From an uncultured Eubacteriales bacterium (lineage in GTDB: Bacteria > Bacillota_I > Bacilli_A > RF39 > UBA660), in the NCBI GenBank assembly GCA_905188025.1, contig CAJJKI010000001.1, positions 1 through 64,000 of the forward strand: DNA of 64,000 bases, read 5' to 3'. Each line of letters opens with the position of its first letter. Position 1 is the first letter of the stretch. Positions 29,581 through 36,366 of this stretch are shown here, piece by piece. The translations under genes were made by a program, and so were the position numbers. Under the pieces are notes generated by a model, which was not told the origin of the DNA, did no database searches, and worked only from the letters and a program-made list of their open reading frames with translations.

Positions 29581-29859
29581 TTACTCTCCAGTTTTCTTAC
29601 TCTCTTCTTGAATAGTCTCAAGTATTGTCTCAATAACTTTCCATTCCTTATCAGTCTTTATTGGTAACAATTCTCTTCCCTTATCACTAATCTTATATAT
29701 AGAAGCAAATACTCTAATATTTCCATCCTTATCCTTAGAATTATCTGTATACACTACATATTGTTTCTTTGTCTCTTCTGATTCAAAAGTAAATAGTGGT
29801 TCACATACTATCTCTTTACCATTTTCATCTAATACTACAAAATTTTGTTTCTCTTCCAT
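29581..29859 (-). CDS. DUF1292 protein (YrzB-like)
   Basis: About 92 residues, acidic and soluble: FVVLDENGKEIVCEPLFTF, then EETKKQYVVYTD, the family pattern. The role is unknown, but it is nearly always between ruvX and mltG in Bacilli. The ATG at 29859 follows AGGATGG; an in-frame ATG at 29868 is also possible. Confidence 0.88.
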   Translation of the reverse strand: MEEKQNFVVLDENGKEIVCEPLFTFESEETKKQYVVYTDNSKDKDGNIRVFASIYKISDKGRELLPIKTDKEWKVIETILETIQEESKKTGE

Positions 29860-29869
29860 TTCTACCATC

Positions 29870-30289
29870 CTATCTTTTAATCTTATCTAAATATCCTTGT
29901 AAAATTATCTCTGCAGCTATTCCATCTACTTTCTTCTTTCTCTTATTTCTAGACATATCTGCACTAATTAATATATTATTTGATATAACTGAAGTAAGTC
30001 TTTCATCTTCCATAACTACCGGAATATTAAAATTATCTTCAAGTAGTTTCTTAAACTCTAAAGTAATCATTGCTCTCTCTCCCAAAGTATTATTCATATT
30101 CTTTGGAAGCCCTAACACTAAAGTACCAACATTCTCTTTCAAAATTATCTCCCTAAGAGGCTCTATTAAACTATTATAGTCCTCATCTAAAAAACGTAAT
30201 GTTGTATATACAGAAGCAATACAATTAGTAGCATCACTAAGTGCTAGTCCCAATGTCTTACTACCTAAATCTAATCCTAAGCATCTCAT
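29870..30289 (-). CDS. ruvX: RuvX/YqgF, Holliday-junction-resolvase-fold nuclease
   Basis: 139 residues with an RNase H-like fold: MRCLGLDLGSKTLGLALSD carries the first catalytic Asp, LVLGLPKNMN the second strand motif and MEDERLTSV the conserved Glu/Arg motif. Homologues act in 16S rRNA 5' maturation and possibly recombination. The ATG overlaps the ireB stop (ATGA), so translation is coupled. Confidence 0.95.
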   Translation of the reverse strand: MRCLGLDLGSKTLGLALSDATNCIASVYTTLRFLDEDYNSLIEPLREIILKENVGTLVLGLPKNMNNTLGERAMITLEFKKLLEDNFNIPVVMEDERLTSVISNNILISADMSRNKRKKKVDGIAAEIILQGYLDKIKR

Positions 30290-30492
30290 TTCAAATATTC
30301 ACTCATCATACTCTCTAGTATTAATGTCCTATCTAATTTAGCAATCTTATTCCTATTATCATCAAAGTCAGGTATATATCCTAAATCATTACTGATCAAA
30401 TACCCTACTATTTGTGTAACAGGATTATATCCCATCTCTTTCATACTCTCACTTACTTCTCTAATTACTTTCTTAATATCATTTTCTTCCAT
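30286..30492 (-). CDS. ireB: IreB family regulatory protein (DUF965, YrzL-like)
   Basis: 68 residues: VIREVSESMKEMGYNPVTQI, then VGYLISNDLGYIPDFDDNRN, the full family signature. In Enterococcus IreB is a substrate of the IreK Ser/Thr kinase and affects cephalosporin tolerance. The start is the ATG at 30492 after AGTAGGTGA; the GTG at 30501 overlaps that site. It is the first gene of the ireB-ruvX-DUF1292-mltG operon. Confidence 0.95.
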   Translation of the reverse strand: MEENDIKKVIREVSESMKEMGYNPVTQIVGYLISNDLGYIPDFDDNRNKIAKLDRTLILESMMSEYLK

Positions 30493-30591
30493 TCTATTCA
30501 CCTACTTATCTCCATTCTAACATATCTATTAATATTAATAAATACATATCTTTAATATTCTATTCAAAATTAACACTTCTATTAATTATAT

Positions 30592-30957
30592 CTAACTATT
30601 ACAACTAATTCCCCCTACTGTAATATTCTTAACAGTATAATCAGCATTTAACTCTATACTAATACTAATACTCTTACTATCCATCTCTTCCCTAGTATAT
30701 GGATTAATAATATTTCCCTTAAGGTATTTCTCATCAATTAATTCCTTAGCTGTAATCTTCTCAGAAATACCATTATATCTATTATCACTCACATATTCTT
30801 TAGTAGCCATCCTAATATTATTAACTAAAGTATTACAATCAGCATTCTTCCTATCCTCAAGTACATTAGTAATAGATACAAAAGATATAAGAGCCACTAT
30901 CGCTAACAAAGCTATCGTAGCAATTAATTCTATTAATGTGAAACCTTTATTATTCAT
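30592..30957 (-). CDS. type IV pseudopilin-like protein
   Basis: 121 residues. The class III signal MNNKGFTLIELIATIALLAI has the prepilin cut site G/F with Glu5, followed by a membrane-spanning helix. The C-terminal domain is small, with two Cys (one terminal, ISCNS), which may pair. This is the ComGC/GspG-like layout, but no assembly ATPase, platform protein or prepilin peptidase is in the window, so it acts with genes elsewhere or is an orphan. Confidence 0.85.
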   Translation of the reverse strand: MNNKGFTLIELIATIALLAIVALISFVSITNVLEDRKNADCNTLVNNIRMATKEYVSDNRYNGISEKITAKELIDEKYLKGNIINPYTREEMDSKSISISIELNADYTVKNITVGGISCNS

Positions 30958-31002
30958 CCTATCACCTAATATAATTATATAATAAAATAAACAAAAAAGA
31001 AA

Positions 31003-31431
31003 CTATTTTTCTTCTTTAGTTTCTTCTTTTTCTAATTTTTTTAACACTTCTTTAGTTACTTGAATAGCTTTTTGTCTAACTTCTTCTACTGCTTTTTCTA
31101 CTACTGGAGTACCTTTCTCACGAGCTAAATCTAATAATTCATTAGCTTTAACTTTTAATTCTTCTCCCTTTTTCTTAGCAATAGCTAAAGCTTTCTCTTT
31201 ATCTAAATCTTCAATTTCATCTTTAAGTTCATTAATTCTTTTAACAAAATCATCAGATACTTCCTTAACGTCAATCTCTTTAGCTTTATTTAATAATTCA
31301 TCAATCTTTTTCTTTAAATCTTTTCTAAGCTCTTCACCTTTCTTTGGTGCAAGTAACATTCCAGCTCCTACGCCAATACCAACACCAGCTATAAACTTAA
31401 ATAATCCACCACTTTTTCTACTCATCTTCAT
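31003..31431 (-). CDS. YtxH-domain protein
   Basis: 142 residues. It starts with a short glycine-rich hydrophobic segment (FIAGVGIGVGAGMLLAPKKGEELR), the YtxH signature, followed by a long charged, probably coiled-coil helix. Its start overlaps the DUF948 gene by 14 nt; such pairs are common in Firmicutes, are linked to general stress and are of unknown mechanism. GGAGGA precedes the ATG. Confidence 0.85.
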   Translation of the reverse strand: MKMSRKSGGLFKFIAGVGIGVGAGMLLAPKKGEELRKDLKKKIDELLNKAKEIDVKEVSDDFVKRINELKDEIEDLDKEKALAIAKKKGEELKVKANELLDLAREKGTPVVEKAVEEVRQKAIQVTKEVLKKLEKEETKEEK

Positions 31432-31696
31432 ATTCCTCCTCTTTCTTTTTCTTAAATATTCTTCTTATGAGTGATGTAACTCCCTCTACAAATTTATCAG
31501 TAATAGTAGCTAACTTATCAGTAGTAAAATCTATCACTGAAAAGAATCCATTAAGTGATTTTAACTTCGTATTAATATCATCGGTAATTTCTCCAATTTT
31601 ATTCATTGTAATAATCATTTTTATACCTAATATTATTAATACTATTAGTAAAATAGAACCAAGAATATATAATATTATTGATAATACTTCTGCCAT
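31418..31696 (-). CDS. DUF948-like membrane protein
   Basis: 92 residues. One membrane segment (about 5-28) is followed by an amphipathic stretch (MNKIGEITDDINTKLKSL) and a basic-acidic tail. It lies between the 329-residue protein (ATG overlaps its stop as TAATG) and the YtxH gene (overlap 14 nt), so the three form one translationally coupled operon at the inner face of the membrane. Confidence 0.8.
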   Translation of the reverse strand: MAEVLSIILYILGSILLIVLIILGIKMIITMNKIGEITDDINTKLKSLNGFFSVIDFTTDKLATITDKFVEGVTSLIRRIFKKKKEEEYEDE

Positions 31697-32685
31697 TAAT
31701 CATCCGACCTTTCTTTATACATTGAATCAATTAAATCAAAAAAGTCTGCATCTACTTTAGTATCTTTCTCTTCTTTTTCTTCTACTCTATTACTTCTAGA
31801 AGGAACTTCTTCTACTGGTTCCTTAATAACTACTTCTTCAGGTGTAGCTACTTCTACATTATTATTAACTAATACTTCTTCTTGATTATTTTCTTCTTCT
31901 TGTTTTATATCTTCATGTTTTCCTTTAGGTTCATAAGTCACTCCAAATTCTTCATAATTATCATATGCCTTCTCAATAGTAACCTCTTTATCCTCTTCAG
32001 AGTCTACTGTCATATCATATAATAAATCATCTTCTTTTAAAGAACTAATCTTTTTAACTTCTTTATATAATTCACAATTCTCACATAATAAATTATCTTT
32101 TATATCATCAGCTAAATTACCAAAAGCTTTCTTTCTAACAGTCTCAAAATCTACTTTCTTAGAAGGCCTCTTCATTGTAACTTCTTCCGTCTTCTCTTTA
32201 ACCTCATCCTTATGATAATTCTTATCAAGTATTCCATATACTGGACTAATTACTGGCGTAGCCTTAAACTTAGGCTTCTCCTTAACTTCCTCTTTCTTAG
32301 GATAAAGTTCTGCTACCTTTCTTTTCTCTTCTTTTTCTACCTTCAAAACATTAACATTACTCATTTGCCTACTATTATTTCTACTAGGTACTTCATCTTC
32401 AAAATCTATTGGAAAAGTAAACTTCTTAACTGGTTCAGTATTATTTTCTCTAGGCATACCCTCAAGTTTAACCTCTTGTCTTACTTCCTTTTTAACAAAC
32501 TCTTCCGGTTTAATCCTTAACTCTACCTTTTCCTCTTCCTTCTTAATAGTGTCCCTCATTACTTTAGGTAGTACATCCTTAGGAGGTTCTTTATATTCAT
32601 TTTTATTCTCTTCTTCTAACTCTACTTCATCATCTTCTTGAATTTCATCCATAAATAAATCTTTTATCTTATCTAATAGTTTCAC
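31696..32685 (-). CDS. unknown highly charged protein
   Basis: 329 residues, rich in Glu, Lys and Val, largely disordered-looking. The N-terminus MKLLDKIKDLFMDEI is amphipathic. A middle segment (NLADDIKDNLLCENCELYKEV, read in parts) has a CxxC pair, and the C-terminus ends FFDLIDSMYKERSDD. The start is GTG after GAGGTG. It is first in the operon with the DUF948 and YtxH genes, which suggests a membrane-associated scaffold; this is inference only. Confidence 0.6.
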   Translation of the reverse strand: MKLLDKIKDLFMDEIQEDDEVELEEENKNEYKEPPKDVLPKVMRDTIKKEEEKVELRIKPEEFVKKEVRQEVKLEGMPRENNTEPVKKFTFPIDFEDEVPSRNNSRQMSNVNVLKVEKEEKRKVAELYPKKEEVKEKPKFKATPVISPVYGILDKNYHKDEVKEKTEEVTMKRPSKKVDFETVRKKAFGNLADDIKDNLLCENCELYKEVKKISSLKEDDLLYDMTVDSEEDKEVTIEKAYDNYEEFGVTYEPKGKHEDIKQEEENNQEEVLVNNNVEVATPEEVVIKEPVEEVPSRSNRVEEKEEKDTKVDADFFDLIDSMYKERSDD

Positions 32686-32703
32686 TATTACACCTCTTTC
32701 AAA

Positions 32704-33348
32704 TTAATTATCATCTGGTAATTCCACATCATTATCTTCTTCAGCAACATATTCCTGTAAATACTTTGAAAATGTACTCTCACTATCTTTAGGTTTATCA
32801 AGTTCATATCTGATTTCTCTACCATCAGTATTACTACTAAGAAGACTAATCTTAATAAGTTCATCATTAAACTTAATACTATTTTGAATAATTAAAGAAT
32901 TAGCCACTATCACAGGTAAATCTTCTTGTGAAGCATAAAACTCACTCTTTGAATAATTATATACTATCACTCCAAAGAAAGTCCCATCATCAAGTTTATT
33001 AATTCCAATATACCCCGTCTTATCATTTAATTTAATTTCTTTATAATAATAGTTATAATCTCCATCACTCTTATAATTAAGTGTATTCTTATAATAATAA
33101 CTAATCGTATCCACATATAAATATATATACCTATCATGAATCTTAAATCTTTGATTATATTCATTATCACTAACTTGTTTTACTCCTATTGGTACATATA
33201 ATTCATATCCCGTAGATACTGTATTAACTGAAGTTATTTCCTTCTTCATTATCTCATTAACTGTATCATCAAGATTATCACTAATCTTAGTACACCCAGT
33301 CAAAATAAGAGTTATGGCAATCATAATTATAAGCGTTTTCTTATACAT
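32704..33348 (-). CDS. predicted lipoprotein
   Basis: 214 residues. The signal peptide MYKKTLIIMIAITLILTGC ends in a lipobox (LTGC), so the mature protein should be lipid-anchored outside. The rest is a mixed alpha/beta domain with Tyr-rich strands (RYIYLYVDTISYYY) and an acidic tail. The start at 33348 follows GGTGGAG and gives a proper signal peptide; the frame extends to 33381 without one. Function unknown. Confidence 0.75.
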   Translation of the reverse strand: MYKKTLIIMIAITLILTGCTKISDNLDDTVNEIMKKEITSVNTVSTGYELYVPIGVKQVSDNEYNQRFKIHDRYIYLYVDTISYYYKNTLNYKSDGDYNYYYKEIKLNDKTGYIGINKLDDGTFFGVIVYNYSKSEFYASQEDLPVIVANSLIIQNSIKFNDELIKISLLSSNTDGREIRYELDKPKDSESTFSKYLQEYVAEEDNDVELPDDN

Positions 33349-33423
33349 ACTCCACCTACTCTCTATCATTATACCAAACATTTCTAAAAAATTAAATACT
33401 TTTTTGTCATAAAAAAAAGAAAA

Positions 33424-33834
33424 TTACTTTTCTTTATCAATTTCCTCTATTTTCACTTTAACCCCTTCTTCTCTTCCTATTTCTTTCATGGTATTTATAT
33501 ATAGTCTCTCTTCATCTTCATCACTTAATAACTTTATCATCTCTTCATCATTATTTATTTCAACAACTTCTTCTTTTAACCTATCCATATACTTATCACC
33601 TTTTATACTTTCTAGTTCTTCCTGATCCATATCAAGCATTCCTAGTAAGCACATCTCCTTTTCACCATTATAACATAGCTTAGCCATTTCCGTTATATTA
33701 ATTTCATATATTTTAAAGTTATCAATATAATTTCTATCTAATTTTTTATCATGTAACATATACTCTGATACCAAAGGAAAATGTGGAGTACTTTCTTGTT
33801 CTGCTGATAAATTTATCAATTTTAATTTTAACAT
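33424..33834 (-). pseudogene. C-terminal fragment of an Rpn-type PD-(D/E)XK nuclease/transposase
   Basis: 136 residues. The stretch LDRNYIDNFKIYEINITEM, then MLDMDQEELESI, and a final GREEGVKVKIEE resemble the C-terminal half of Rpn-family recombination-promoting nucleases (PF12784). The N-terminal nuclease core with its catalytic D, E and K is missing. No Shine-Dalgarno site precedes the only ATG, and a hairpin lies at 33845-33869. A truncated remnant is the best reading; an active short protein cannot be excluded. Confidence 0.55.
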
Positions 33835-33904
33835 TTATAAAGAAATTTACTAAGTCTAGTAGTAAATTTTCTATACAATCTTTATGCTAGACACAGTTAG
33901 TTGA

Positions 33905-34013
33905 ACGAGCTCAGATTTCTCTTATATATTGTAGTCTCGGGGAAAGAACGACACGAAACTGTTGTTGTTACCACCTCGTTTGAACCAAGGATACTCGGCA
34001 TTCACAAAGTTCG
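33905..34013 (-). pseudogene. decayed, internally deleted copy of the variable-domain 3' end
   Basis: On the minus strand this encodes FVNAEYPWFKRGGNNNSF, closely matching FVNANRPWFIRGGSSSNG in the gene just upstream. Bases 33969-34015 match 34289-34335 at 35 of 47 positions, exactly 320 bp apart. Next come a shortened match to the GFRSVVSF end and a match to the post-stop sequence (GAGAC-AC near 33935 and 34172). About 60 bp between the NNN tract and SF(R) are missing. No start codon or complete frame remains. Confidence 0.65.
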
Positions 34014-34079
34014 CGTTAACGGTTTAATCCCTATATCAATGTCAAAAGACATTAATACCAATTTAAATATTTATACCCC

Positions 34080-34114
34080 GTGTCATTTTTGCAAAAAAGA
34101 GGCAAAAATGACAC
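34080..34114. repeat. 13-bp perfect inverted repeat downstream of the variable domain
   Basis: GTGTCATTTTTGC (34080-34092) and GCAAAAATGACAC (34102-34114) with a 9-nt loop, 70 bp past the stop codon. No T-run follows on either strand. It could be a cruciform or RNA stem-loop. Confidence 0.75.
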
Positions 34115-34183
34115 ATCTAAATCCTAATCTATCTATCTTCATATTATTTCCTTATACCAATCTAGTGGTCTCAGAGCAAGTCG

Positions 34184-36025
34184 CTACGCTCCAACGAAGG
34201 AAACAACCGAACGGAAGCCGTAGTAGCTGCCGGCATTACCTTTGTAGTAGTTGAAACCGAAGGCACCCGCATATGCACCATTGCTGCTGCTACCACCACG
34301 AATAAACCACGGACGGTTGGCATTGACAAAGTACGTGGAATCACCATACCAGTTATTTACTTCCGATAAACCATGTCCATAACATATTCCACCATTACAT
34401 GCTGTTAATGGATTAGTAGTCGTATAATCATCAAAATACTTACTAGCTGGTTTACTACTAAACCCTGCATTATTATTGCTTGAAGTAGCTCCCCATGTTG
34501 TGCTTGCTCCACTATAGTATCCCATTACATATTCCCATGTACCTCCGGACATATCATATACTCCAGTTATATTACCTGTCGTACTTGCTACTTTACTTAT
34601 ATCATGAGTTGTAGTCTTATTTTGAGTGTTATATTCAAGTAGATATCCATCCCAGGTATAGAAACCTGGACCTACATATTGTGTAGTTTCCGTTCTATCG
34701 GTATATACAGTATTTATCGCTGTACTACCTCCGACATTTCCTCCACTTCTTCCTGTATAATATTGGCTTGAATTATTGATATATACTTCTCTATTCACTC
34801 CATATTTTGAATGAGATAAATAAGCTACTGCTCCCCATTCACTATTTTTCATCATATGGGCATCAACTTTTGAAGTACTTCCATATGTACTTGTACCTAA
34901 CTTTTGTGAAGTAGCAAATTGTGTTGATATATTTTGATTTTTAAGTGACTGAACATTTGGTTTTATTGTTGGAGTATTAACTGTACCTGTTGTTTCAAAT
35001 TTACCTACCCATATTCCATTTAATTCATCACTACCAAATGTAAATGCCGGATGAGTTCTATATTCCCCTATTTGTGTTCCTAAAGTCTTACTATCACTTT
35101 TATTTTCAAAAACTATTTGTATTTCCTGTTCCTTACCTTTTTTGTCATTATCATCTACTGACCATATTTTATATTTATACCTTGGTATCCATACATAATA
35201 TGCTAATATGTCATCTTCATTTACTGTAACCCCTGTAGTATTCAAATAATTTGCTCTTGAATTATTATTAACAAGCACTACATTAGCCCATTTTTTATTT
35301 TTATAATTATACCAATTACTATCAGTACTATTTATTGTTTGTACCACTCCGGTATCCGATATAACTACTGGTATCATTCCATCATCTAAGTCAGGTGCAC
35401 TAGCTGGTTGTGCATCTCCACAACTACCATTTAATGATAAACTAAATGATTGATCCATTGTATCACTACTTGTTTCTTCCGCATCTAACCATATCCATAA
35501 ATAATATGTATCCGTAGTAGTAGCACTATAACTTTTATTACTTAGTAAATTTACTCTATTTGAACTAGTCATCTCATTAGCATTTGTATTACCTACTTTA
35601 CCATTAAAGTTTCCACTAGCTACAACTCCAGTAGTATTACTTGTACTACTTGTAGTAAAAGCATACTTAAAGTTAACACTATTTGATAGACCACTATCTA
35701 GTTTATTAATATCTAACCATAAATCCATATATATAGTTTTACCATTTTGATTAATTGTCGGTGTTACCTTTACTTCTCTTTTTATATAATTAGATGAAGT
35801 ACTACTATTAACTAAAGTAGGTACTATTATTGCACTGTTATTAGTAATACTTCCCCCTCCATCTGCTGCACATGAGAAAGTTCTCTCTACTGTAAATACA
35901 ATATTTGTCTTTTGCGCTTCACTACTTATCCATGAAAAGTATGCTAAAGATCCACCAATTATTGTAAATATAATAGTCAATATTCCTAACACTAAAATTA
36001 TCTTTTTATTCTTATCATTATCCAT
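34184..36025 (-). CDS. exported protein with C-terminal FGE/C-type-lectin-like domain (DGR-target-like)
   Basis: 613 residues. A hydrophobic N-terminus ending GGSLAYFSW is followed by a 200-residue module shared with the large protein at 5325-10385 (both contain YYLWIWLD and end SLNGSCG or SLDGACN). A linker leads to a formylglycine-generating-enzyme/C-type-lectin fold from about residue 265 (AYYVWIPRYKYKIW) with SGGTWEYVMGYY. The end, WFIRGGSSSNGAYAGAFGFN to the last FRSVVSF, has the layout of a diversity-generating-retroelement variable region. The last 150 bases use GC-rich codons (CGT, GGC, AGC, GCG) unlike the rest of the gene. GGAGG precedes the ATG. No reverse transcriptase is in view. 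Confidence 0.75.
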   Translation of the reverse strand: MDNDKNKKIILVLGILTIIFTIIGGSLAYFSWISSEAQKTNIVFTVERTFSCAADGGGSITNNSAIIVPTLVNSSTSSNYIKREVKVTPTINQNGKTIYMDLWLDINKLDSGLSNSVNFKYAFTTSSTSNTTGVVASGNFNGKVGNTNANEMTSSNRVNLLSNKSYSATTTDTYYLWIWLDAEETSSDTMDQSFSLSLNGSCGDAQPASAPDLDDGMIPVVISDTGVVQTINSTDSNWYNYKNKKWANVVLVNNNSRANYLNTTGVTVNEDDILAYYVWIPRYKYKIWSVDDNDKKGKEQEIQIVFENKSDSKTLGTQIGEYRTHPAFTFGSDELNGIWVGKFETTGTVNTPTIKPNVQSLKNQNISTQFATSQKLGTSTYGSTSKVDAHMMKNSEWGAVAYLSHSKYGVNREVYINNSSQYYTGRSGGNVGGSTAINTVYTDRTETTQYVGPGFYTWDGYLLEYNTQNKTTTHDISKVASTTGNITGVYDMSGGTWEYVMGYYSGASTTWGATSSNNNAGFSSKPASKYFDDYTTTNPLTACNGGICYGHGLSEVNNWYGDSTYFVNANRPWFIRGGSSSNGAYAGAFGFNYYKGNAGSYYGFRSVVSFVGA

Positions 36026-36047
36026 ATAAATACCTCCAAAATGGTAC

Positions 36048-36062
36048 TAAAGTATTCTACTT
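36048..36062. promoter_or_regulatory. dyad upstream of the exported FGE-like gene (copy 1)
   Basis: TAAAGTATTCTACTT, with half-sites AAGTA and TACTT around 3 nt, 23 bp before the start codon. It is the reverse complement of 15 bases at 36243-36257. Confidence 0.45.
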
Positions 36063-36240
36063 AACTGTCATTTTTTAAAAAGAAAATCTTTAATTTTCTT
36101 TTATTTTATAAGGCTTTATATCACATTTTTAAATTATGTGATTAAATATATTTTTATATATAAAATTACTATAAAACCGTTGATATTTCTAAGTATTTAT
36201 GTAAGTATTTATGATATTATTTAAATATAATAAATGGTAA

Positions 36241-36257
36241 TAAAGTAGAATACTTTA
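36241..36257. promoter_or_regulatory. dyad upstream of the exported FGE-like gene (copy 2)
   Basis: Perfect dyad TAAAGTA-GAA-TACTTTA, 180 bp from copy 1. Two such sites in one intergenic region suggest operators for an unknown regulator. Confidence 0.45.
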
Positions 36258-36263
36258 ATGTCA

Positions 36264-36302
36264 TAACTAAGATTTTCACAAGAGAAATCTTAGTTATTTT
36301 TT
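36264..36302 (+). terminator. orphan plus-strand terminator
   Basis: Perfect 12-bp stem TAACTAAGATTT/AAATCTTAGTTA (36264-36275, 36285-36296), 9-nt loop, six Ts. No plus-strand gene lies upstream of it for many kilobases, so it may end a short RNA made from the 36.05-36.26 kb region. Confidence 0.75.
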
Positions 36303-36306
36303 ATAC

Positions 36307-36339
36307 AATAAAAAGAGATATCTTAAATAAAATATCTCT
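36307..36339 (-). terminator. intrinsic terminator of leuS
   Basis: Stem AGAGATAT/ATATCTCT (36332-36339 with 36314-36321 on the minus strand) followed by TTTT, about 30 bp after the leuS stop. Confidence 0.75.
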
Positions 36340-36366
36340 ATTTATATACATATATATAATATATTA

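Noticed and set aside
33839..33869. A 10-bp hairpin (AAATTTACTA/TAGTAAATTT) as the terminator of a gene.
   Set aside because: The T-run is weak on both strands and no intact upstream gene needs it; it is left as a minor dyad near the Rpn fragment.
34080..34114. An intrinsic terminator.
   Set aside because: The stem is strong but no T-run follows on either strand.
33901..34254. A 117-residue plus-strand open frame.
   Set aside because: It runs antisense across the variable-region copy and the end of the exported gene; no ribosome-binding site or family is seen.
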